A DNA stretch of 64,000 nt from Albugo candida (Eukaryota > Oomycota > Peronosporomycetes > Albuginales > Albuginaceae): positions 23,379-87,378 of the forward strand of contig CAJNAR010000196.1 in the NCBI GenBank assembly GCA_905220665.1, written 5' to 3'. Both the position numbers and the translations under genes were made by a program. Within the stretch, counting starts at the first letter, position 1. The number at the start of each line of letters is the position of its first letter. Under the pieces are notes generated by a model. It made no database searches and was not told the origin of the DNA. It saw only the letters and a program-made list of their open reading frames with translations. Shown one piece after another: positions 47,501 through 60,856 of this stretch.

Positions 47501-50500
47501 TGCTATTGGACTGGATGAATAGCAAAAAAGACAGTATAGGCGTATAAGTTCAGGTAGCCTATATGCGATCTATCCTTCTAGATTATGCAGGAATGAACTT
47601 CCAGAGAATCTTCAAATGTCGTTATGGTTCGAGTAAATGACTCTAGAATTTGACATATCGTATATTCAATAGTTGGATTCTAGAATTGGATATTTCCGCA
47701 AGCACTGGTCGTAGAAAAGAAATAAGAGTACGACACAAGTATACATCATGCCAGTGATATGCAAATCAACTCCCATCACGTTGAAGGATGTTGCCTGCAG
47801 CCTGTTAAATTAATAAAGGTCATCAATCCTTTTTCATTGAGATCGATTTTAGGTCCTGGTATCATACCCAGTTGTTCGATAACGATTCCTTTAATAGGTC
47901 AAATCAAAAGAGAAAACTGAAAATGTCGTCATCGTTGTTTCATAGAAGAGTGAACGCGCGTATCATATAAAGTCATCTGGGTAGAATCAACGTGAAGAAT
48001 TACCACAATATCTGGATGCTTTTGGAGGACATATCACATCGAAATATGCGGTTTTTCGGTCGACACCCTTACGTTCGTCGCATTAAAAAACAAGACGAGA
48101 AATGCCAAGTAATAAGCATCCTAAAATTGCTCTACTTAGAGCACTCTTTCTAAGCTTGTGCACACAGCTTAAATTTGTTTTTGGCAGCACAGGCTTCTTT
48201 TGGAAGCCTCTATATCTCCTCTCCTGAATCATTACAGTTTAATCACAATTCTCTATCATTTCTGCAGAATTTAAAGCCCTTTTTTGGTGCCACTCCAGAG
48301 GATTCATTGCCATGAAGTGCTTTCTAATGTGCAGATGGAGCTTCACGTGATACTCAACTCTTGCGTGTATTCTCGGATTCTTGCATCTTTTTAACATCCA
48401 TTGATTTTGGGTTTCTTCTAGATATTTATGGCCCGGTTAAATACTGCAACGTCGATAGAGGCTCAATATACTTCTTGTTATTGTGAAACAGAAGTTCCCA
48501 ACAGTGATGGCAGTACTTCCTAAGGACTTACGGAGCACTCTTATACACTTAGCATTGCGGTTAGGAATGTATTGAGAGTAGACAAAAACTGACATATCTC
48601 AGCGCAGAGAGAGATAAATCGATTTATGTAGCTTCCTTCATTCTATCCCATGTGGCTCTCCGCTTTGTCTATCTTTTACTTTATGCTAGAACAGCCAAAT
48701 TAAGCTTGGCCACATATATGTGCTGTTCCCTATTTCGCCTCCAGCGCCTTGATTGCACGTTTCTCCCTTTTATGGTAAACATAGAACGAGACCTTATTGA
48801 TGTTTCATTCGTGCACAGGGCAATAGCACTTCTAGTTTTCTTCACTTGCCGTAACATAGGCTCAATTGCAGAACTTTCTCTCACTACACAGAATTTTGGA
48901 TTTTCAACGCAAGCACAAAAATCTACTTTCAATTTGAGCATCACAAGATTCTTTAAATGTTGTGGAAGTAAATCACGTATCTCTTCATTGTAGATCTCTA
49001 CTTATGATTCAAAACTCGTAAAAGGTTTGTTTCGTTTAGGGAAAATTGCTCAGATATATGATGAAATTGAGATTGGAATAGCTTTTTCTCTTGAGATTTG
49101 TCCGCGTATCGTTTCATCATGTGAGATTTGCAATCTTCAGTCCGAACGTACGCAAAATGGTCCCTTTGAAGGAGCTGACTAGTAGCATTTTGCCTTATTC
49201 GCTTCTGGAACAATAGAAGCGTCAAATGTAAAGCATATGGTGGCTTACATGTAATTGTCTCAAGATTCTCCAGTGTGTTTTTTGAGGACGTTTACTTTGC
49301 CAAAACTGATGCAGGAGTGCCCATCTTGGAAATCTTAAGTTATAAGCACTCGAATTCGTAAACATACCCGAAAACATTCACTTCGACTAGACTTCAACCC
49401 TTTTTGACGACAATTAATTGAGTTGGAGAACGATCAGAACATAAGAGAGCTGCAGATAGAAGCCACTTTCTAAGTATGGTGAAACATCGTCATTTAAATC
49501 ATATAAGTATTACTGTATGAGTTATTGTTTTTCACGATTTGTTGTAACTGAGTATCGCTGGGTTTTCAACGTCGTACAAAGCATCATCAAATATATAACA
49601 ACGCAGCAGTCTTAATTTGGCTCCTCGTATGGAGGATGTTACGAAAAAAAGCGTTCTACTATTGCTTTGATGCACGCTGTGATACATTTTTAATCGTGCC
49701 AATCTGCTTCAAATCATTCTTATGTTGACAGCGTGTTTTCAGAGCGCTCTCTATTAACTTTATTTTCACTACATTTTGGCGTCACTGCTGGTACAAGAAT
49801 GTATTACGTGTCAGATATATGTTATTGTGGCTCGTTTATTGCAACATTTTATTTCACTTGCATCAATACCTGTAAAATATAGACATTGTCCATGCCACTT
49901 TACTGTGGTCGTGTGCATTCTTCAGTATTAGGTGATTTCTTTCATTAGTGTTTACTTTTTTGTTAACAAACGAATCCTTATTCAAAAACACAGTAAATGA
50001 TTGACTGGCTTGACCCTCTCTCTTTATTCTGCAGTATACGAATATGCATTTTTCAATCTTTAAGAACACGTCGGCGTACTCGTTACTGTAAAAATAGCTT
50101 TGATTGAATTTCTCAAAGATTTCGCATCCTTGAATTGTCGTATACATCCATTTGAGCACCTAAAATATCGGTCAATGGTATTCGCTGGCTTGAAACCACG
50201 CGGAAAACGATCTAAAAATCATCAGTCTGATAACCAAAAAATAAGAACGTTCTTTTTATTGTAAAAGTAAATCTAGGCCTTTATACTTTTCAACCTTTGT
50301 TATCAGTGCGACGTCACATGAATAACCGAACCATTAGAGTCTCATGTACTGTACGTATAGTAGATGATAAGAAAATGATTCATTCATCTGTATAGCACTT
50401 TTCAGTACCAGTGTCATTTCTTACCACTGTTTATTGTCACACCAGAAATCCATCAAATTCATATAGAAGTTGGTGAAAGCGTATAATAAACAACGACTAA

Positions 50501-53500
50501 TAATAATAACAATGTGTGAATGCTCCTCTAGAAGTTAATCATTTTCGATCCGCACGTTTCCTTTGTCGTAGGTAATCTTGTTGTTGTCATCGTCCTTCGT
50601 AGATTATTGTCAACTCACTTTCAATTATTCTCGAGCAAGTATATTCAAAAACAATACTCTCTCGACTTGATGGTTCTGACAATTGTGTCTCAAGGTTTCG
50701 TTCGTTTCTTACAAATGTTTCACTAAAAGTTGCCCTGTGCATGTAGTTCACCCCGCATTGTTATGGTCTCGAAATTATCGGACATGTTGGCATGCAGAGC
50801 ATCCATCTACATCAATGTGTTCCATTTATCTTACTATTGTCCGTAAACAAGCAAATATTTGGAGGTCTAGACAAACAAGAAACTGGTTCTTTTCAGTCGT
50901 AGATGTGAGCGATAGTAGGAGCTGCGTACCTCAAGCTGGTACCCAAAAAGCGTGGAATTGGCCAACAATTCCATGTCTGCGCAACTGAAATACAATTCCA
51001 GAACGCTTACTTATAAGTTCTACAGCGGGACAACGGAAACAAAACGCAATTTTCCATCAGAAGTTTTGCGCTGCTTCAAAAATACTCCTCTCATCTCAGA
51101 TAAATGATGTGGTAAAAATAGGTCAGATCACTGACCTAGCGTCATCCATGCTTCAAAACTTAATGCAACCATCTTATCAAAGCGTGAGTGGTGCAGGATT
51201 TTGGACTGGGAGATACAGATCAAACCCATCGTGCTACATAAAAGACTGGAACCCTTCAGATTGTTGTGCTTGAGTTAGTCTTCCGTTAGACCTGAAATTT
51301 ACCTTTGCAACTTGGTGCCTTCTTTCTGATCAACGATTTATGATTTCATTGTGTATGAAGGTAAACCCATCACGAAGGCATACTACTGTATGCCTTGTTC
51401 CCTTTCCCTCAGACATTTCTCTTACAAATGGTCCCTTAGTACGACCGATAGTATGAACGAAACACTGCCCATGCTATCCATAACTTTTCCGCGGCGGCAT
51501 TGGCATTGGCTTTATCAGATTTAGGTATTTGTAACTTCACATCAGAGAGGTCTTTCTAGCATACTCCATAGGATGGAAATTCTCAATATCGGAGTTCACT
51601 CATCCTCTTTGTCTCCCGGTACGATGAGTCATATAAAGCAGATCTCGTTATCGAAGTTGATTATGTTCAAATAACCTTGATGTTCGATTCGTGCACGTCC
51701 ACGACCTGTACGAATGCATGCTCGTGTACAGAGCGCTAAATGATTTTCTTTAGCATGCAAGGACTCTCTTGTAGACAAGAATCATTAGATAACGATCTTG
51801 TGGCCCGTTGAAACAATATCGCTGATGACCCTTGATCTCGTCGTTTAGACTACTAATGCCATAAAGGCTTACTGCAACGGAATTATGGAAGTTCGCGAGT
51901 GAAATAGTCGATACACAGAACCGTACTGATATGCACAATGAGCTTAGAGGGTGGGGAGAGCCCTTGTAGTTATTCAAATGGTTTATAGATGCTAATTTGC
52001 TTCGACTGGGATCTCAAACTTCATGAGAGTCACCAATAGAACGAGGAGAATCTTGGAATTTGCTTGTGTTCATCAATGACTAATGTGAAATGGCACTTAC
52101 TGTACAGTTGTTTTCGGTGCAGCAACACTGAACGGGAGACCAAAGTTTTGTTAGGGTGAAGTCTATTTTTGGATGGTTTGCGGTACTAACTTACGAAAAA
52201 CAAAGGATAATGCATGTTAGCGTGATAAGCGATCATTTTGCTTCAAAGCACAACTTCCAACAATTTTGTTTTCAGATAACGGACTCTTTTTTTCAGGTAT
52301 ACTATCAATAAAAAGAACAAGTCTTCTGACCGAGTAGCAATAAAGTCATCAAGTTCAATTGTCGCATCTTTTTGGTAGCTTTAAAGAAATGTCAAGAAAT
52401 GGTGACTCTGGGACGGGCTTTTCTATAAAACGGAGAGACCAATTATTCGAGCGATTTCGCTTTGTCCTATCAGAAAGCTAATTATGCATCAATAATAAAA
52501 TAGAGAGATCGAAAAGCCATGCTACTGTGGTATCAAATTTTTTGATTTGTTGGAGGAATCTTTTGGAAGGAAAATTTAGTGCTGCTTGTGTGCTTCGCTA
52601 GACGTTTTCTTTTATAGTTTCGACCAAGGATTGAGAAGACTTCTAAGGGTATTCAGTGTCCCCAGAATTAGATCTGTCGCGATTGACTACGTGATTACCA
52701 AGATTTACTAGATGAGCTTACCGCATAGATCGATCGAGAGCTTCTTGATTTATGGAGAAATAAGATGCATACTCGGCTTAGCCTAAGGATCAATATTTTA
52801 TTCGTATACAAAACCTCTTCTGCTTTTACAGAATTACTAACACAATATTTCCAAAAAATGATTTACATATCATAGGCTCTTGCGCTGTGCATTAAACTGA
52901 GTGAGTGACTCCCATGTAATTTGCGCAAAAAGCAGAACTGATGAAAGTGAGTCTTGCCGCTGCAAAATTAATTAAAACAATGTGATTGCTCGAATATTTG
53001 AAAGTGCGCTACGGCGAACTCATGAAGAGTAGCTGCTTATGTACACGATTGTCTTCCGAGTTAAGGACCGCCTTCGATCTTCCTCCCCATTTTGGTATTC
53101 TGAAGTCTCAACATGTCTCATCGTGTTGAGACACTCCAAACGAATATGACTTCGCATGTATTCATGGTCACGCCATGTGAGAATGAGAGGACTATCAGAC
53201 ATGTGGTGTCTGATACGATTATTTCCGCCTGATGAATGCATGAATTTGTGGCACACTATTTGACTAGACGAGATGACCCGAACAAAATTCTGTGTCAGTG
53301 CCATGCAAGCCTTTAACCTTTTTTTTTGTTGAAGTGTTAGAGTGGATGGCGTCTTTATAAGATCCAAAGGTAACTTCTATTAATGCTCGGCATTCATCAA
53401 TTTGGTCAGACACTTAATTTCTCCCTCTCGGTGAGTTTCGAGTAAAGACATTCAATTGGACGCTCCAGTGCACACGGCCATAGTTGAGGCGAACTCTTCG

Positions 53501-53790
53501 ATAAATCGATGACGAAGCTGGGCCAGTACTCGAAGAGTGTATGATATATCCGTGTTAATCCAGTATCAGCTTTATCAGTGACTCCGTTCGTTCAACTAGT
53601 TATTCCAAGCTTTTGATACAACCCCTATTCCAGTAAGTCTTTGAATACGTTTTTTCGGTAACACATCCAAAATATTGCAAAGACTGAATGAAGTGCATTT
53701 ATGAAATCATGAAATTTATCTACTTGGAAAATGCCCTCGTGATGACTTGTAGTTATCGTAACGATTCTTATAAATGTTCAAGATTGTTAT
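47500..53790. other. Gene-poor AT-rich region
   Basis: More than 6 kb with no recognisable protein family. The longest frames (48652-48993 plus, 49863-50159 minus, 50683-50988 plus, 53020-53367 minus) are isolated, lack motifs and overlap other frames. No repeat array was noticed. Confidence 0.4.
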
Positions 53791-53797
53791 TGCGTCG

Positions 53798-54580
53798 TTA
53801 GGCAATTTCCTGTTTTGCTTGAGGATCATATGAAGGAGTAGAGTCCCATTCTGATCGATTGACTGGACTTGAGCTCGTATACTGTGCATTTTTTATTGAG
53901 TGAGGGCCGCGATCACGTAAGCTTTTTGCCTCCTCTCGTCCCTTAATCGAATGAGAAAAATTGCACATGCTAAAAGCGTATCCATACAATGGGCTTTTTT
54001 AGAGACTCTTCATCGATGAGCATCCCACTTTGATCGATCTTGATGTACCGATCCAATTCCACTAACGCGAGTTCGTCTCGGTGAGACTGAAGGTACAATT
54101 GAGCTCGAAAGTATGCCATTTGAGCCTGATACAGCATCCGCTGGACGACGCTCTTCGCCAGCGACAGCTGACACAGAGCCATTGTAATGTCTCGCAGAAA
54201 AGCTCTTTGGTCATATAAAGCGACCGGTCAGTTACCCGATGAGGTCGAAGAGGATATCGGGACCCTAACGAGCTGTTTTATTTTGTCAATAAGATCTCTG
54301 CTTTCTCGTAAGCCTCAGCGTTGCATGATACTCCTTCAGTTACCATACAATCACGCTCTATCTCCTAGAAACGATTATGTAGAGTATTTCCATGATCCAT
54401 TTTTTCAAATCTTCAATGGCTCGTCGGTACTTACTCGTGAGAGTAAAGCATTCAGGACGACGATAGAATTCTTTCAATCTCTCTTCATTCCCCCCCCCCT
54501 TCCTTTTCTCTTCACCGTGTTTTGCGTTGGTGAACGTGGAAATGGCCGTGTCAAATATCTTTTGTTTCATGAGCTCTTAG
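53798..54580 (-). pseudogene. Helical, TPR-like remnant
   Basis: Minus-strand pieces: KIFDTAISTFTNAKHGEEKR and YRRAIEDLKKWIMEILYII (54358-54570); then, after stops, QLSLAKSVVQRMLYQAQMAY with FRAQLYLQSHRDELALVELD (53970-54182); then a polar tail (53798-53989). The A-I-x-D-L-x-K and A-x-x-ELD-x-Y-I-x-I-D patterns are TPR-like. Competing plus-strand frame 54187-54786 covers part of the same DNA and is considered spurious. Confidence 0.33.
54490..54499. repeat. Homopolymer run of ten C
   Basis: A run of ten C residues on the plus strand, flanked by ATT and TT. It lies inside the TPR-like remnant, where its complement would encode glycines. Such runs are prone to slippage and sequencing error. 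Confidence 0.9.
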
Positions 54581-55426
54581 GGCTTTTTAAGATAACCACT
54601 TTGATAGTGACTCGATCCGGAATGCTTTTCGTTTGTTTAAGTGTTTCTGCGATCACACATAGGCAACGATTGACTGCTACGGGGTTTTGTCTTAGCGTTG
54701 GTTGCATCTGTAAGCATACCGTCGTTTTGAACGAAACATTGGAAGAAGAAAGTGGTGGTGGGATGGATGAGGATCAGTATATGTAGCGTAATGAATGATT
54801 GGGCTTGTGGGTGTCTCGCTCATTGAACGAAAAGCTGTGCGCTTTTCAGGCATCGAAATTTCCGATATATACCGCTTCTGTATCGGCTATTCTACCTTCA
54901 TTACACTAGCGTGCATGTTGGACCCGATGTTAAACTTGGGTAAGTATATGGAAGCTAAGGGAGAGCGCTGGAGTTCACGTCAATTTACAAAATCCATTCA
55001 TCTCCGACAAATAATATTTCCAACAATAAAAACGAGGTACTAATCGATCATCCCTCCTGGTCCTACATTGATTTGCTGCTCTTTTTTTCACCGCAAGTTG
55101 TTCGAAATAAAGGAAGCGCTACTGAACAGATTCGGAGGTGCATCACATTCAGAGTTCCAAACTCACCGCTAAATTCGATTGAGCAATCTCAAAGAACAAT
55201 GTCCAACACATCCTCATCAACCCTTTCACCTCCTACCAGGACTAGGATCGATTTCAGCTCATAAAGTTCGTCAAAGTTATCATCCGTATCGATTTGTGAA
55301 GAAATAACCACGAGCTTAAGAGCCCACAGGGTAGTTTACATACTCTAATTCTCACGAAATCAATGCACATATACAGATCAGAGATCCAACCGAGCAGTTC
55401 TGGACCTTTAACGTAGATACCGAGTC

Positions 55427-55740
55427 TTACGCTCGATTACTAACTATAATCTCTGATACCATGAGGAAACACATTGCGAGTACTTCGAACAAAATATTAA
55501 CGAGCCATCCAAGACGAAATAGCGACGATGCCGGAATTGTAGAGACAGCTGTTTCGGTACAAATACATATTTTTTTCTTGCCATTTCGCTGTTTGCCTCT
55601 GTTGTAAAAATGCAGCTCAATTAATCGCAAGCTTCACTGTAATTATCCCGGATATACCAAACCCAATGGCTCCAAGGACTCCCTGACTCAACATCAGCGG
55701 CCGAAGCATGTACAGCCTAAGCGCGACTCTCTTCATTGTA
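55427..55740 (-). pseudogene. Multi-pass membrane protein remnant, unknown
   Basis: The minus strand reads MKRVALRLYMLRPLMLSQGV and continues LGAIGFGISGIITVKLAI, then a stop, AAFLQQRQTAKWQEKNMYLY and, in the frame of 55427-55630, SLFRLGWLVNILFEVLAMCF with LMVSEIIVSNRA. Two or more membrane helices are separated by a basic loop. It may continue to the minus-strand hydrophobic frames at 55951-56309. No family was recognised. Confidence 0.33.
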
Positions 55741-56309
55741 AAAGTCAGGCAAGATACATCTGACCTCTTTTTCTTGCATGTAAAGCGTTGACGGCTGCCT
55801 ACGGATAGATTCTAGAATCTATGCAAATCTACATATTGGTACCAAGAGCTCATTAGTTTCGACAGCAGTATATACCAATATTCAGGGCCATCAAAATGTG
55901 AACATTCGTCCGTCAATCAAAGATGGTATGATTGAACATTGCTATGAATCTTACATAAAATAAAAGACGACAATATCAATACATGCTGCAATTCCAAGTC
56001 GGAAAAGAGCAGTCACATCCAGATTGCAATTCCACAAAAAACTGACCAGCATGGCATACCTACAAAGCCAATATGCGCCTGAGATCGAATTCGTTACCCT
56101 TGAGATTTTCGAATGCGATCTATTTGAATGCACTGAGTCCTTCTTGGAAGATTGTAGAATTTCAGGATCAGCAGAAGATAGTGCAGCATGATCTGTAGCA
56201 ATATCCATTTGGATAAATGCTCAATTTCACTCGGAATGTTTTGTGTATCAGCGATATGCAGATTATCTGAGCATGAAAGCCGTATATCAATCAAATATGC
56301 CAAAGTCAA

Positions 56310-59300
56310 CTGGATGATTTAAGAATGGTTCTCATATCACTCAGTTGAACCATGGCAATTAGAAGCTACACCACATTGACATCATCGAAAATGCACTTGA
56401 TAATGCAATCCTTCCAACCCTTGTCGATGACATCTTCCATCTTCCAACCAGATAGTCATTAGTCTCTTTCTTCGTTTTATTGTTGAAGCTCAAGTGTCAC
56501 GATTGATTGTCGTGCATGACAGATACCGAAAGGATCTCGTGAGATTGCTGGTACTCGCTTGCGCTATGATTTTTATCGCACTTTGTAGTAATTTTTTCAT
56601 TATAGGACTGAAGATGGCCAAAGTAACAAACTCTGATAATCATGAAATCATGATCGACGTCAGTGAATTTGAAGATTTACTAGTTCTAGCATTTTATTTG
56701 AGAAACCTCACTATTGAGCTCAATAAGGTTGAATCAGAATGAGTTTCTACAAGATCAGAATGGATCTGGAGAATATGGCAATGACAGCAGAGTCAACCTA
56801 TGATTTTGATCTGCACTAAATTTGACTGATTTCAAATGGTAAACATTCTTTCCGTCCTACCTGGGTGGTACCTTCATCTTCACCTTTTCATGTGCTGTAA
56901 TAATATATGATATTACCACAGAACTTGGGGGACATGAAGGACGAATACTTAACTGAGGAAACATTCTTGCTTGCTAAAAGTAAAGAGCTCAATAATCGCA
57001 AGCAATAAATCACTCTAGCGATATCCTCCAATTGTTCCTTCTATTCAAGAGCTTAAAGTTTACTCTTCCTGATCACTTGCCAGGTAGTTAAAATAGATAT
57101 TATTTTCGCCCTTATATACTTCATCGGGCCGATTATAAACATGAGACACTATAACGTTCTCCGTATGTGAGATGGGTTTCATCCAGATCTTTACGAATAT
57201 TGATCCTCGACTGATGGACGACTTACTTTATCGACTGACGCATCTGTTTTCAAGGATAACATACTTCAGGATTTCTTAAGTAGAAAACATTCAATCACAG
57301 AAATGAGTAAAAAAGCAATAAGCGGAATAGGCGATATCTAGCTGTCATGATAATACTAGCACAGAATACACTGTGTGATGATTCGACTACATCCACTCAA
57401 GTTGAATCGCGATCAATTTACGATAGGATCGTAATCCGCAGCTTTTATCCCCACCAGAAAAGTGGTATGTGGTGCACATTGTCTGGACGATTGGAGTATG
57501 CGATATCCAGGTCACATAGTGGCTTGGTAGTAGAATCACCGATGGTCCTGTTATCTATACTAGTTTCTTGTCCTAAAGAACTGTGATCATATGAAATAAT
57601 GAGCATCCACGCGTATGCGTAATCTCTCATCATAGAACGGCCTGTGGGAAGCAACCGTATTGTGTCTTTTCATCCGTGATTCAATTATGAGAAACCTTGA
57701 GTGGAACGTTGTTGAAAATCTCTTGTGTCTCGCGTAGCCTCATAATGAGAGCATGTAGTGTCACTCCGGATAGATTTCGCCTTAGATTCATATTATTCTG
57801 CCTGACGTATCAATCAATCAAGCTTCACGTACCTTTTTATAATCGCTCGCTTGAGATGGTCGTTGGAATGTGCTCTGAGTTTATTTTCGCTTGAGCCTCC
57901 AGAATACGAACAGTGCTTGTGTTGCGAAGCTTGTAGCCGGTCTTTTATCATCATAATGCTTTGATGGCAAATTGCAACCGTGAGGCATTCATACAATAAA
58001 ATGAGTGCAAATATCCGCAATTACAAGGGAAAAATCATCTTGAGCACTCTCAACAACCTTCTCATCGTATTTCTAACACGACAGCCGCATTAGTTACAAA
58101 CAATATGTTCATGAATTCTTTGGTTTTATAAATTAACGTTACAATGGAGCATGCACCACGCACCGTCCATATGTTTGTTTTCGTTGAACGGTGATATTTT
58201 GTCTATTCGGCGGCCAGAAGTAGGAAGGGACTGCAAACAATTCAGATTCGTTTCGCTTTCAAATCGGTAGTTACTAATTGATAATGTATCTTTGCATGTG
58301 CGAAAGTCACGAGAGAAAATGACAGAAACGTTTTCCAAATTCACTGAACAAGCGAATGGCTACTTCATCATCTATTTCTCACAGTGACTCTTGCAGCACC
58401 CAGGATGTTTTGATCATAGTTGAGGGTCCACCGTAAGCAATGGGTGCCCGCAATAGACAATTTCACCAGCGGTAATGGTTAGTTCTGCTGGTGCTCAAAG
58501 AGATCTTTATTGGAGATATGTAGAGCGCTAATGATGCGGTAGACTAGAAGATGGCATTTGATTTCATCCTACAAACCCTAAACAGGAACTGCGTATGGAT
58601 ACTTTTTTGTAAGCGTGGCTCAAAATATTGAAATCAAATGTATCTGTCCGTGAGGTCGAGACTATTATCAAAAATAACTTCCAGACTTGTGAACGATAAC
58701 ACTGATTCTATCTCACCTGACCCTATTTGATGCATCGCATCCGCATCCATTGCTGGCTTCCTGAAAAACAAGAGCATGAAAGCATCTCACAATTCAAAGA
58801 TATAAATCACTGAATGATCACTGTATTGACCCCAAACGAAGTAATAATGAGTCATCACTTCGTGCTAGATGCAATGAGAATAGAAGAAGAAGAGTGCAAT
58901 TAAACGGGATTTGCAATAACTACATTTAGCGACCTTCTCTGAGTTTCTCGCGTTGATAAGAAGTCATCCCATCTTGACTATTCCAACCCAATAGAGCGAT
59001 CAGCTGAAATGTATGAGATCCTGGAATATCTCAAATCGAATATTTTTCATCGCTGGGACTGTTCAGATATGACTAGTATCGACAAAAATCAGCAGTCGCA
59101 CTTCATATGTGGCCACACGATACGATTTTTCCGTTAGCTTCATCTGGTCAATCCAGACTCCCGGCTCAAGGGATGATTATTTACGTATGCCCATTTTATT
59201 ATGGTTATGATCACGTTGATCGCATTGCTCGATGGACATATCGCGAATTCGAGAAGTACCGACAATAACCATCAATAAAGTACATACGTTCGGTCAGGAA

Positions 59301-59330
59301 CAAGAACAGTCTGAAGCGCAGACAATACTG
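56310..59330. other. No gene supported
   Basis: Short frames only. The 56494-56742 plus frame has a hydrophobic helix (VLACAMIFIALCSNFFIIGL) and an acidic end but no relatives I recognise. The rest shows nothing supportable. Confidence 0.35.
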
Positions 59331-59331
59331 T

Positions 59332-59640
59332 ATGGTAATCGCGAGAACGTTCGTTTTTATCTCTTTTTTTGCTGTTAGTGCTTTCATCTTTTACATAATT
59401 GAATCTACCGAGAAAGTATCGATTTGGCCATCGAAACAAATCAATACTTTCGTTTTCGTCTGGTCGCTGAATGTCTGTAATTTCCAGCTCTTTTATTGCT
59501 TAGCATGGCAGTTTTTCTCTGCACATCGAGCTTTGTCTTTGACAGACTTTTATGTAGTAGAACGCGTATATCGAAACTCGAAACCACACCATCAGAAAAG
59601 GACGCAAATTTATTTTCAAGAGATACATACGAGACGGCTC
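59332..59640 (+). CDS. Possible small protein with N-terminal membrane helix
   Basis: The frame starts MVIARTFVFISFFAVSAFIF, a good hydrophobic signal or membrane helix, and continues to TDFYVVERVYRNSKPHHQKR. The open frame extends to 59769 but runs antisense through the end of the tryptophan synthase remnant beyond about 59640, so the true 3' end is doubtful. No family was recognised; chance is possible. Confidence 0.22.
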
Positions 59641-60850
59641 ATCCTACGCCCAGCTCTCAGTAGTATCATCCTTCAAGTTGATATTGAGCTCTTTGGAATC
59701 TTGAAGCATGTCTTTGTCTCCTCGGCCACTGATACTGAAAAAAATGACTTTCGTTTCGTCCAATTGTGATTTCAGTTCCATGCGAAATGAAACCGTAGAA
59801 GCTGTCTCGAGCGCAGGTATAATACCTTCCATTTGGACAAGTAGCTGGGGAACGCCCCTGAAATGTTTTTGTCTTGACACTCATATATCTGGGTCGTTGA
59901 AACTCTTTCAAATGAGCATGCTCTGGGCCAACACCTGCATAACCGAGGCCAGCAGATACCCTGTGCGAGGGTAAAACTTGACCGGTAGGATCCTGGATGA
60001 TATACGGGTTCGTGCCGTGTAATACTCCCATTGTGCCGCATGTAATCGTAGATGAATGACGCCCGGTATCTATCCCCTCTTCCCTTTCCTCCACGGCATA
60101 CATCTCAACTCTAGTATCGTTCATAAACGGATGGATCATTCCAATCGCGTTGCTACCACCACCAACACACGATACGATAGCATGCTGGGGACGTCCAATT
60201 TCATCGAAAAGCTACAAATGATCTCAGTAAACAACATTAGCTTCATCTTGAGACAAAGAATTAATCTGAGCCTTCACTACACGTCCAATGACCGCTTGAA
60301 TATCTCGCACAATAGTTGGGAATGGATTAGGTTCGTTATCCGATCCAATGATGTAATGTGTTGTCTCGACGTTAGTTATTTTACCCGGTCTCAGATAGCC
60401 TCATTGATTGCATCTTTGAGTGTCAGTGATCCTGATGGAATAGGAACGACTTTGGCACCGAGCATTCTCAAGCGAAACACATCATGGGATTGCCTGTATG
60501 CATTCACAGTCACACTCTGTGTAGCCGAAAAGAAACTCAAAAGAACCGACCGGAGTGCCACGGTATGCCATAAAGACCGTTTAATGTAAGCCCAAGAGAG
60601 CACAAGCGGTTGAACTGTTAACTCCGTGTTGTACTGCACCGGTTTCAGCAAAACCACGATGCTTTTCAAGTGTCTTTGCGAGAACGGCATGTCCAATAGC
60701 ATTATTGATTTTATGCGCTCCTGTGTGCACTAAACCCTCACGTTTTAGCCATATCTATGCACCATTACATTGCTTTGTGTCCGCAACGAATAAATGCGTG
60801 GGACGACCAATGTAAGCATTTCGAGTGCTTTACTGATACGCGTACCGTGT
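59640..60850 (-). pseudogene. trpB: Tryptophan synthase beta region, broken
   Basis: The beta domain condenses indole with serine using PLP. In order on the minus strand: YIGRPTHLFVADTKQ (60808-60788 region); [20 protein letters not shown], which keeps the PLP lysine but has Gly for Asp and Val for Asn beside it; [35 protein letters not shown] and [22 protein letters not shown] (PLP phosphate loop, about 60137-60172); GIDTGRHSSTITCGTMGVLH; AGLGYAGVGPEHAHLKEF; QMEGIIPALETAS; and SGRGDKDM (59707-59730). Defects include TAG at 60755-60757, more stops near 60200 and at least four frame changes. Oomycetes normally have an alpha-beta fusion, but no alpha domain is recognisable upstream; another ORF occupies that position. 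Confidence 0.93.
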
Positions 60851-60856
60851 TTCGCA

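Noticed and set aside
54187..54786. Longest open frame in the window (199 codons, plus strand)
   Set aside because: It contains a poly-C run read as prolines, has no domain, and opposes a helical TPR-like minus-strand reading. Probably a chance open frame.
60056..60589. 177-codon plus-strand frame
   Set aside because: It is exactly antisense to the tryptophan synthase beta remnant, whose motifs are unmistakable.
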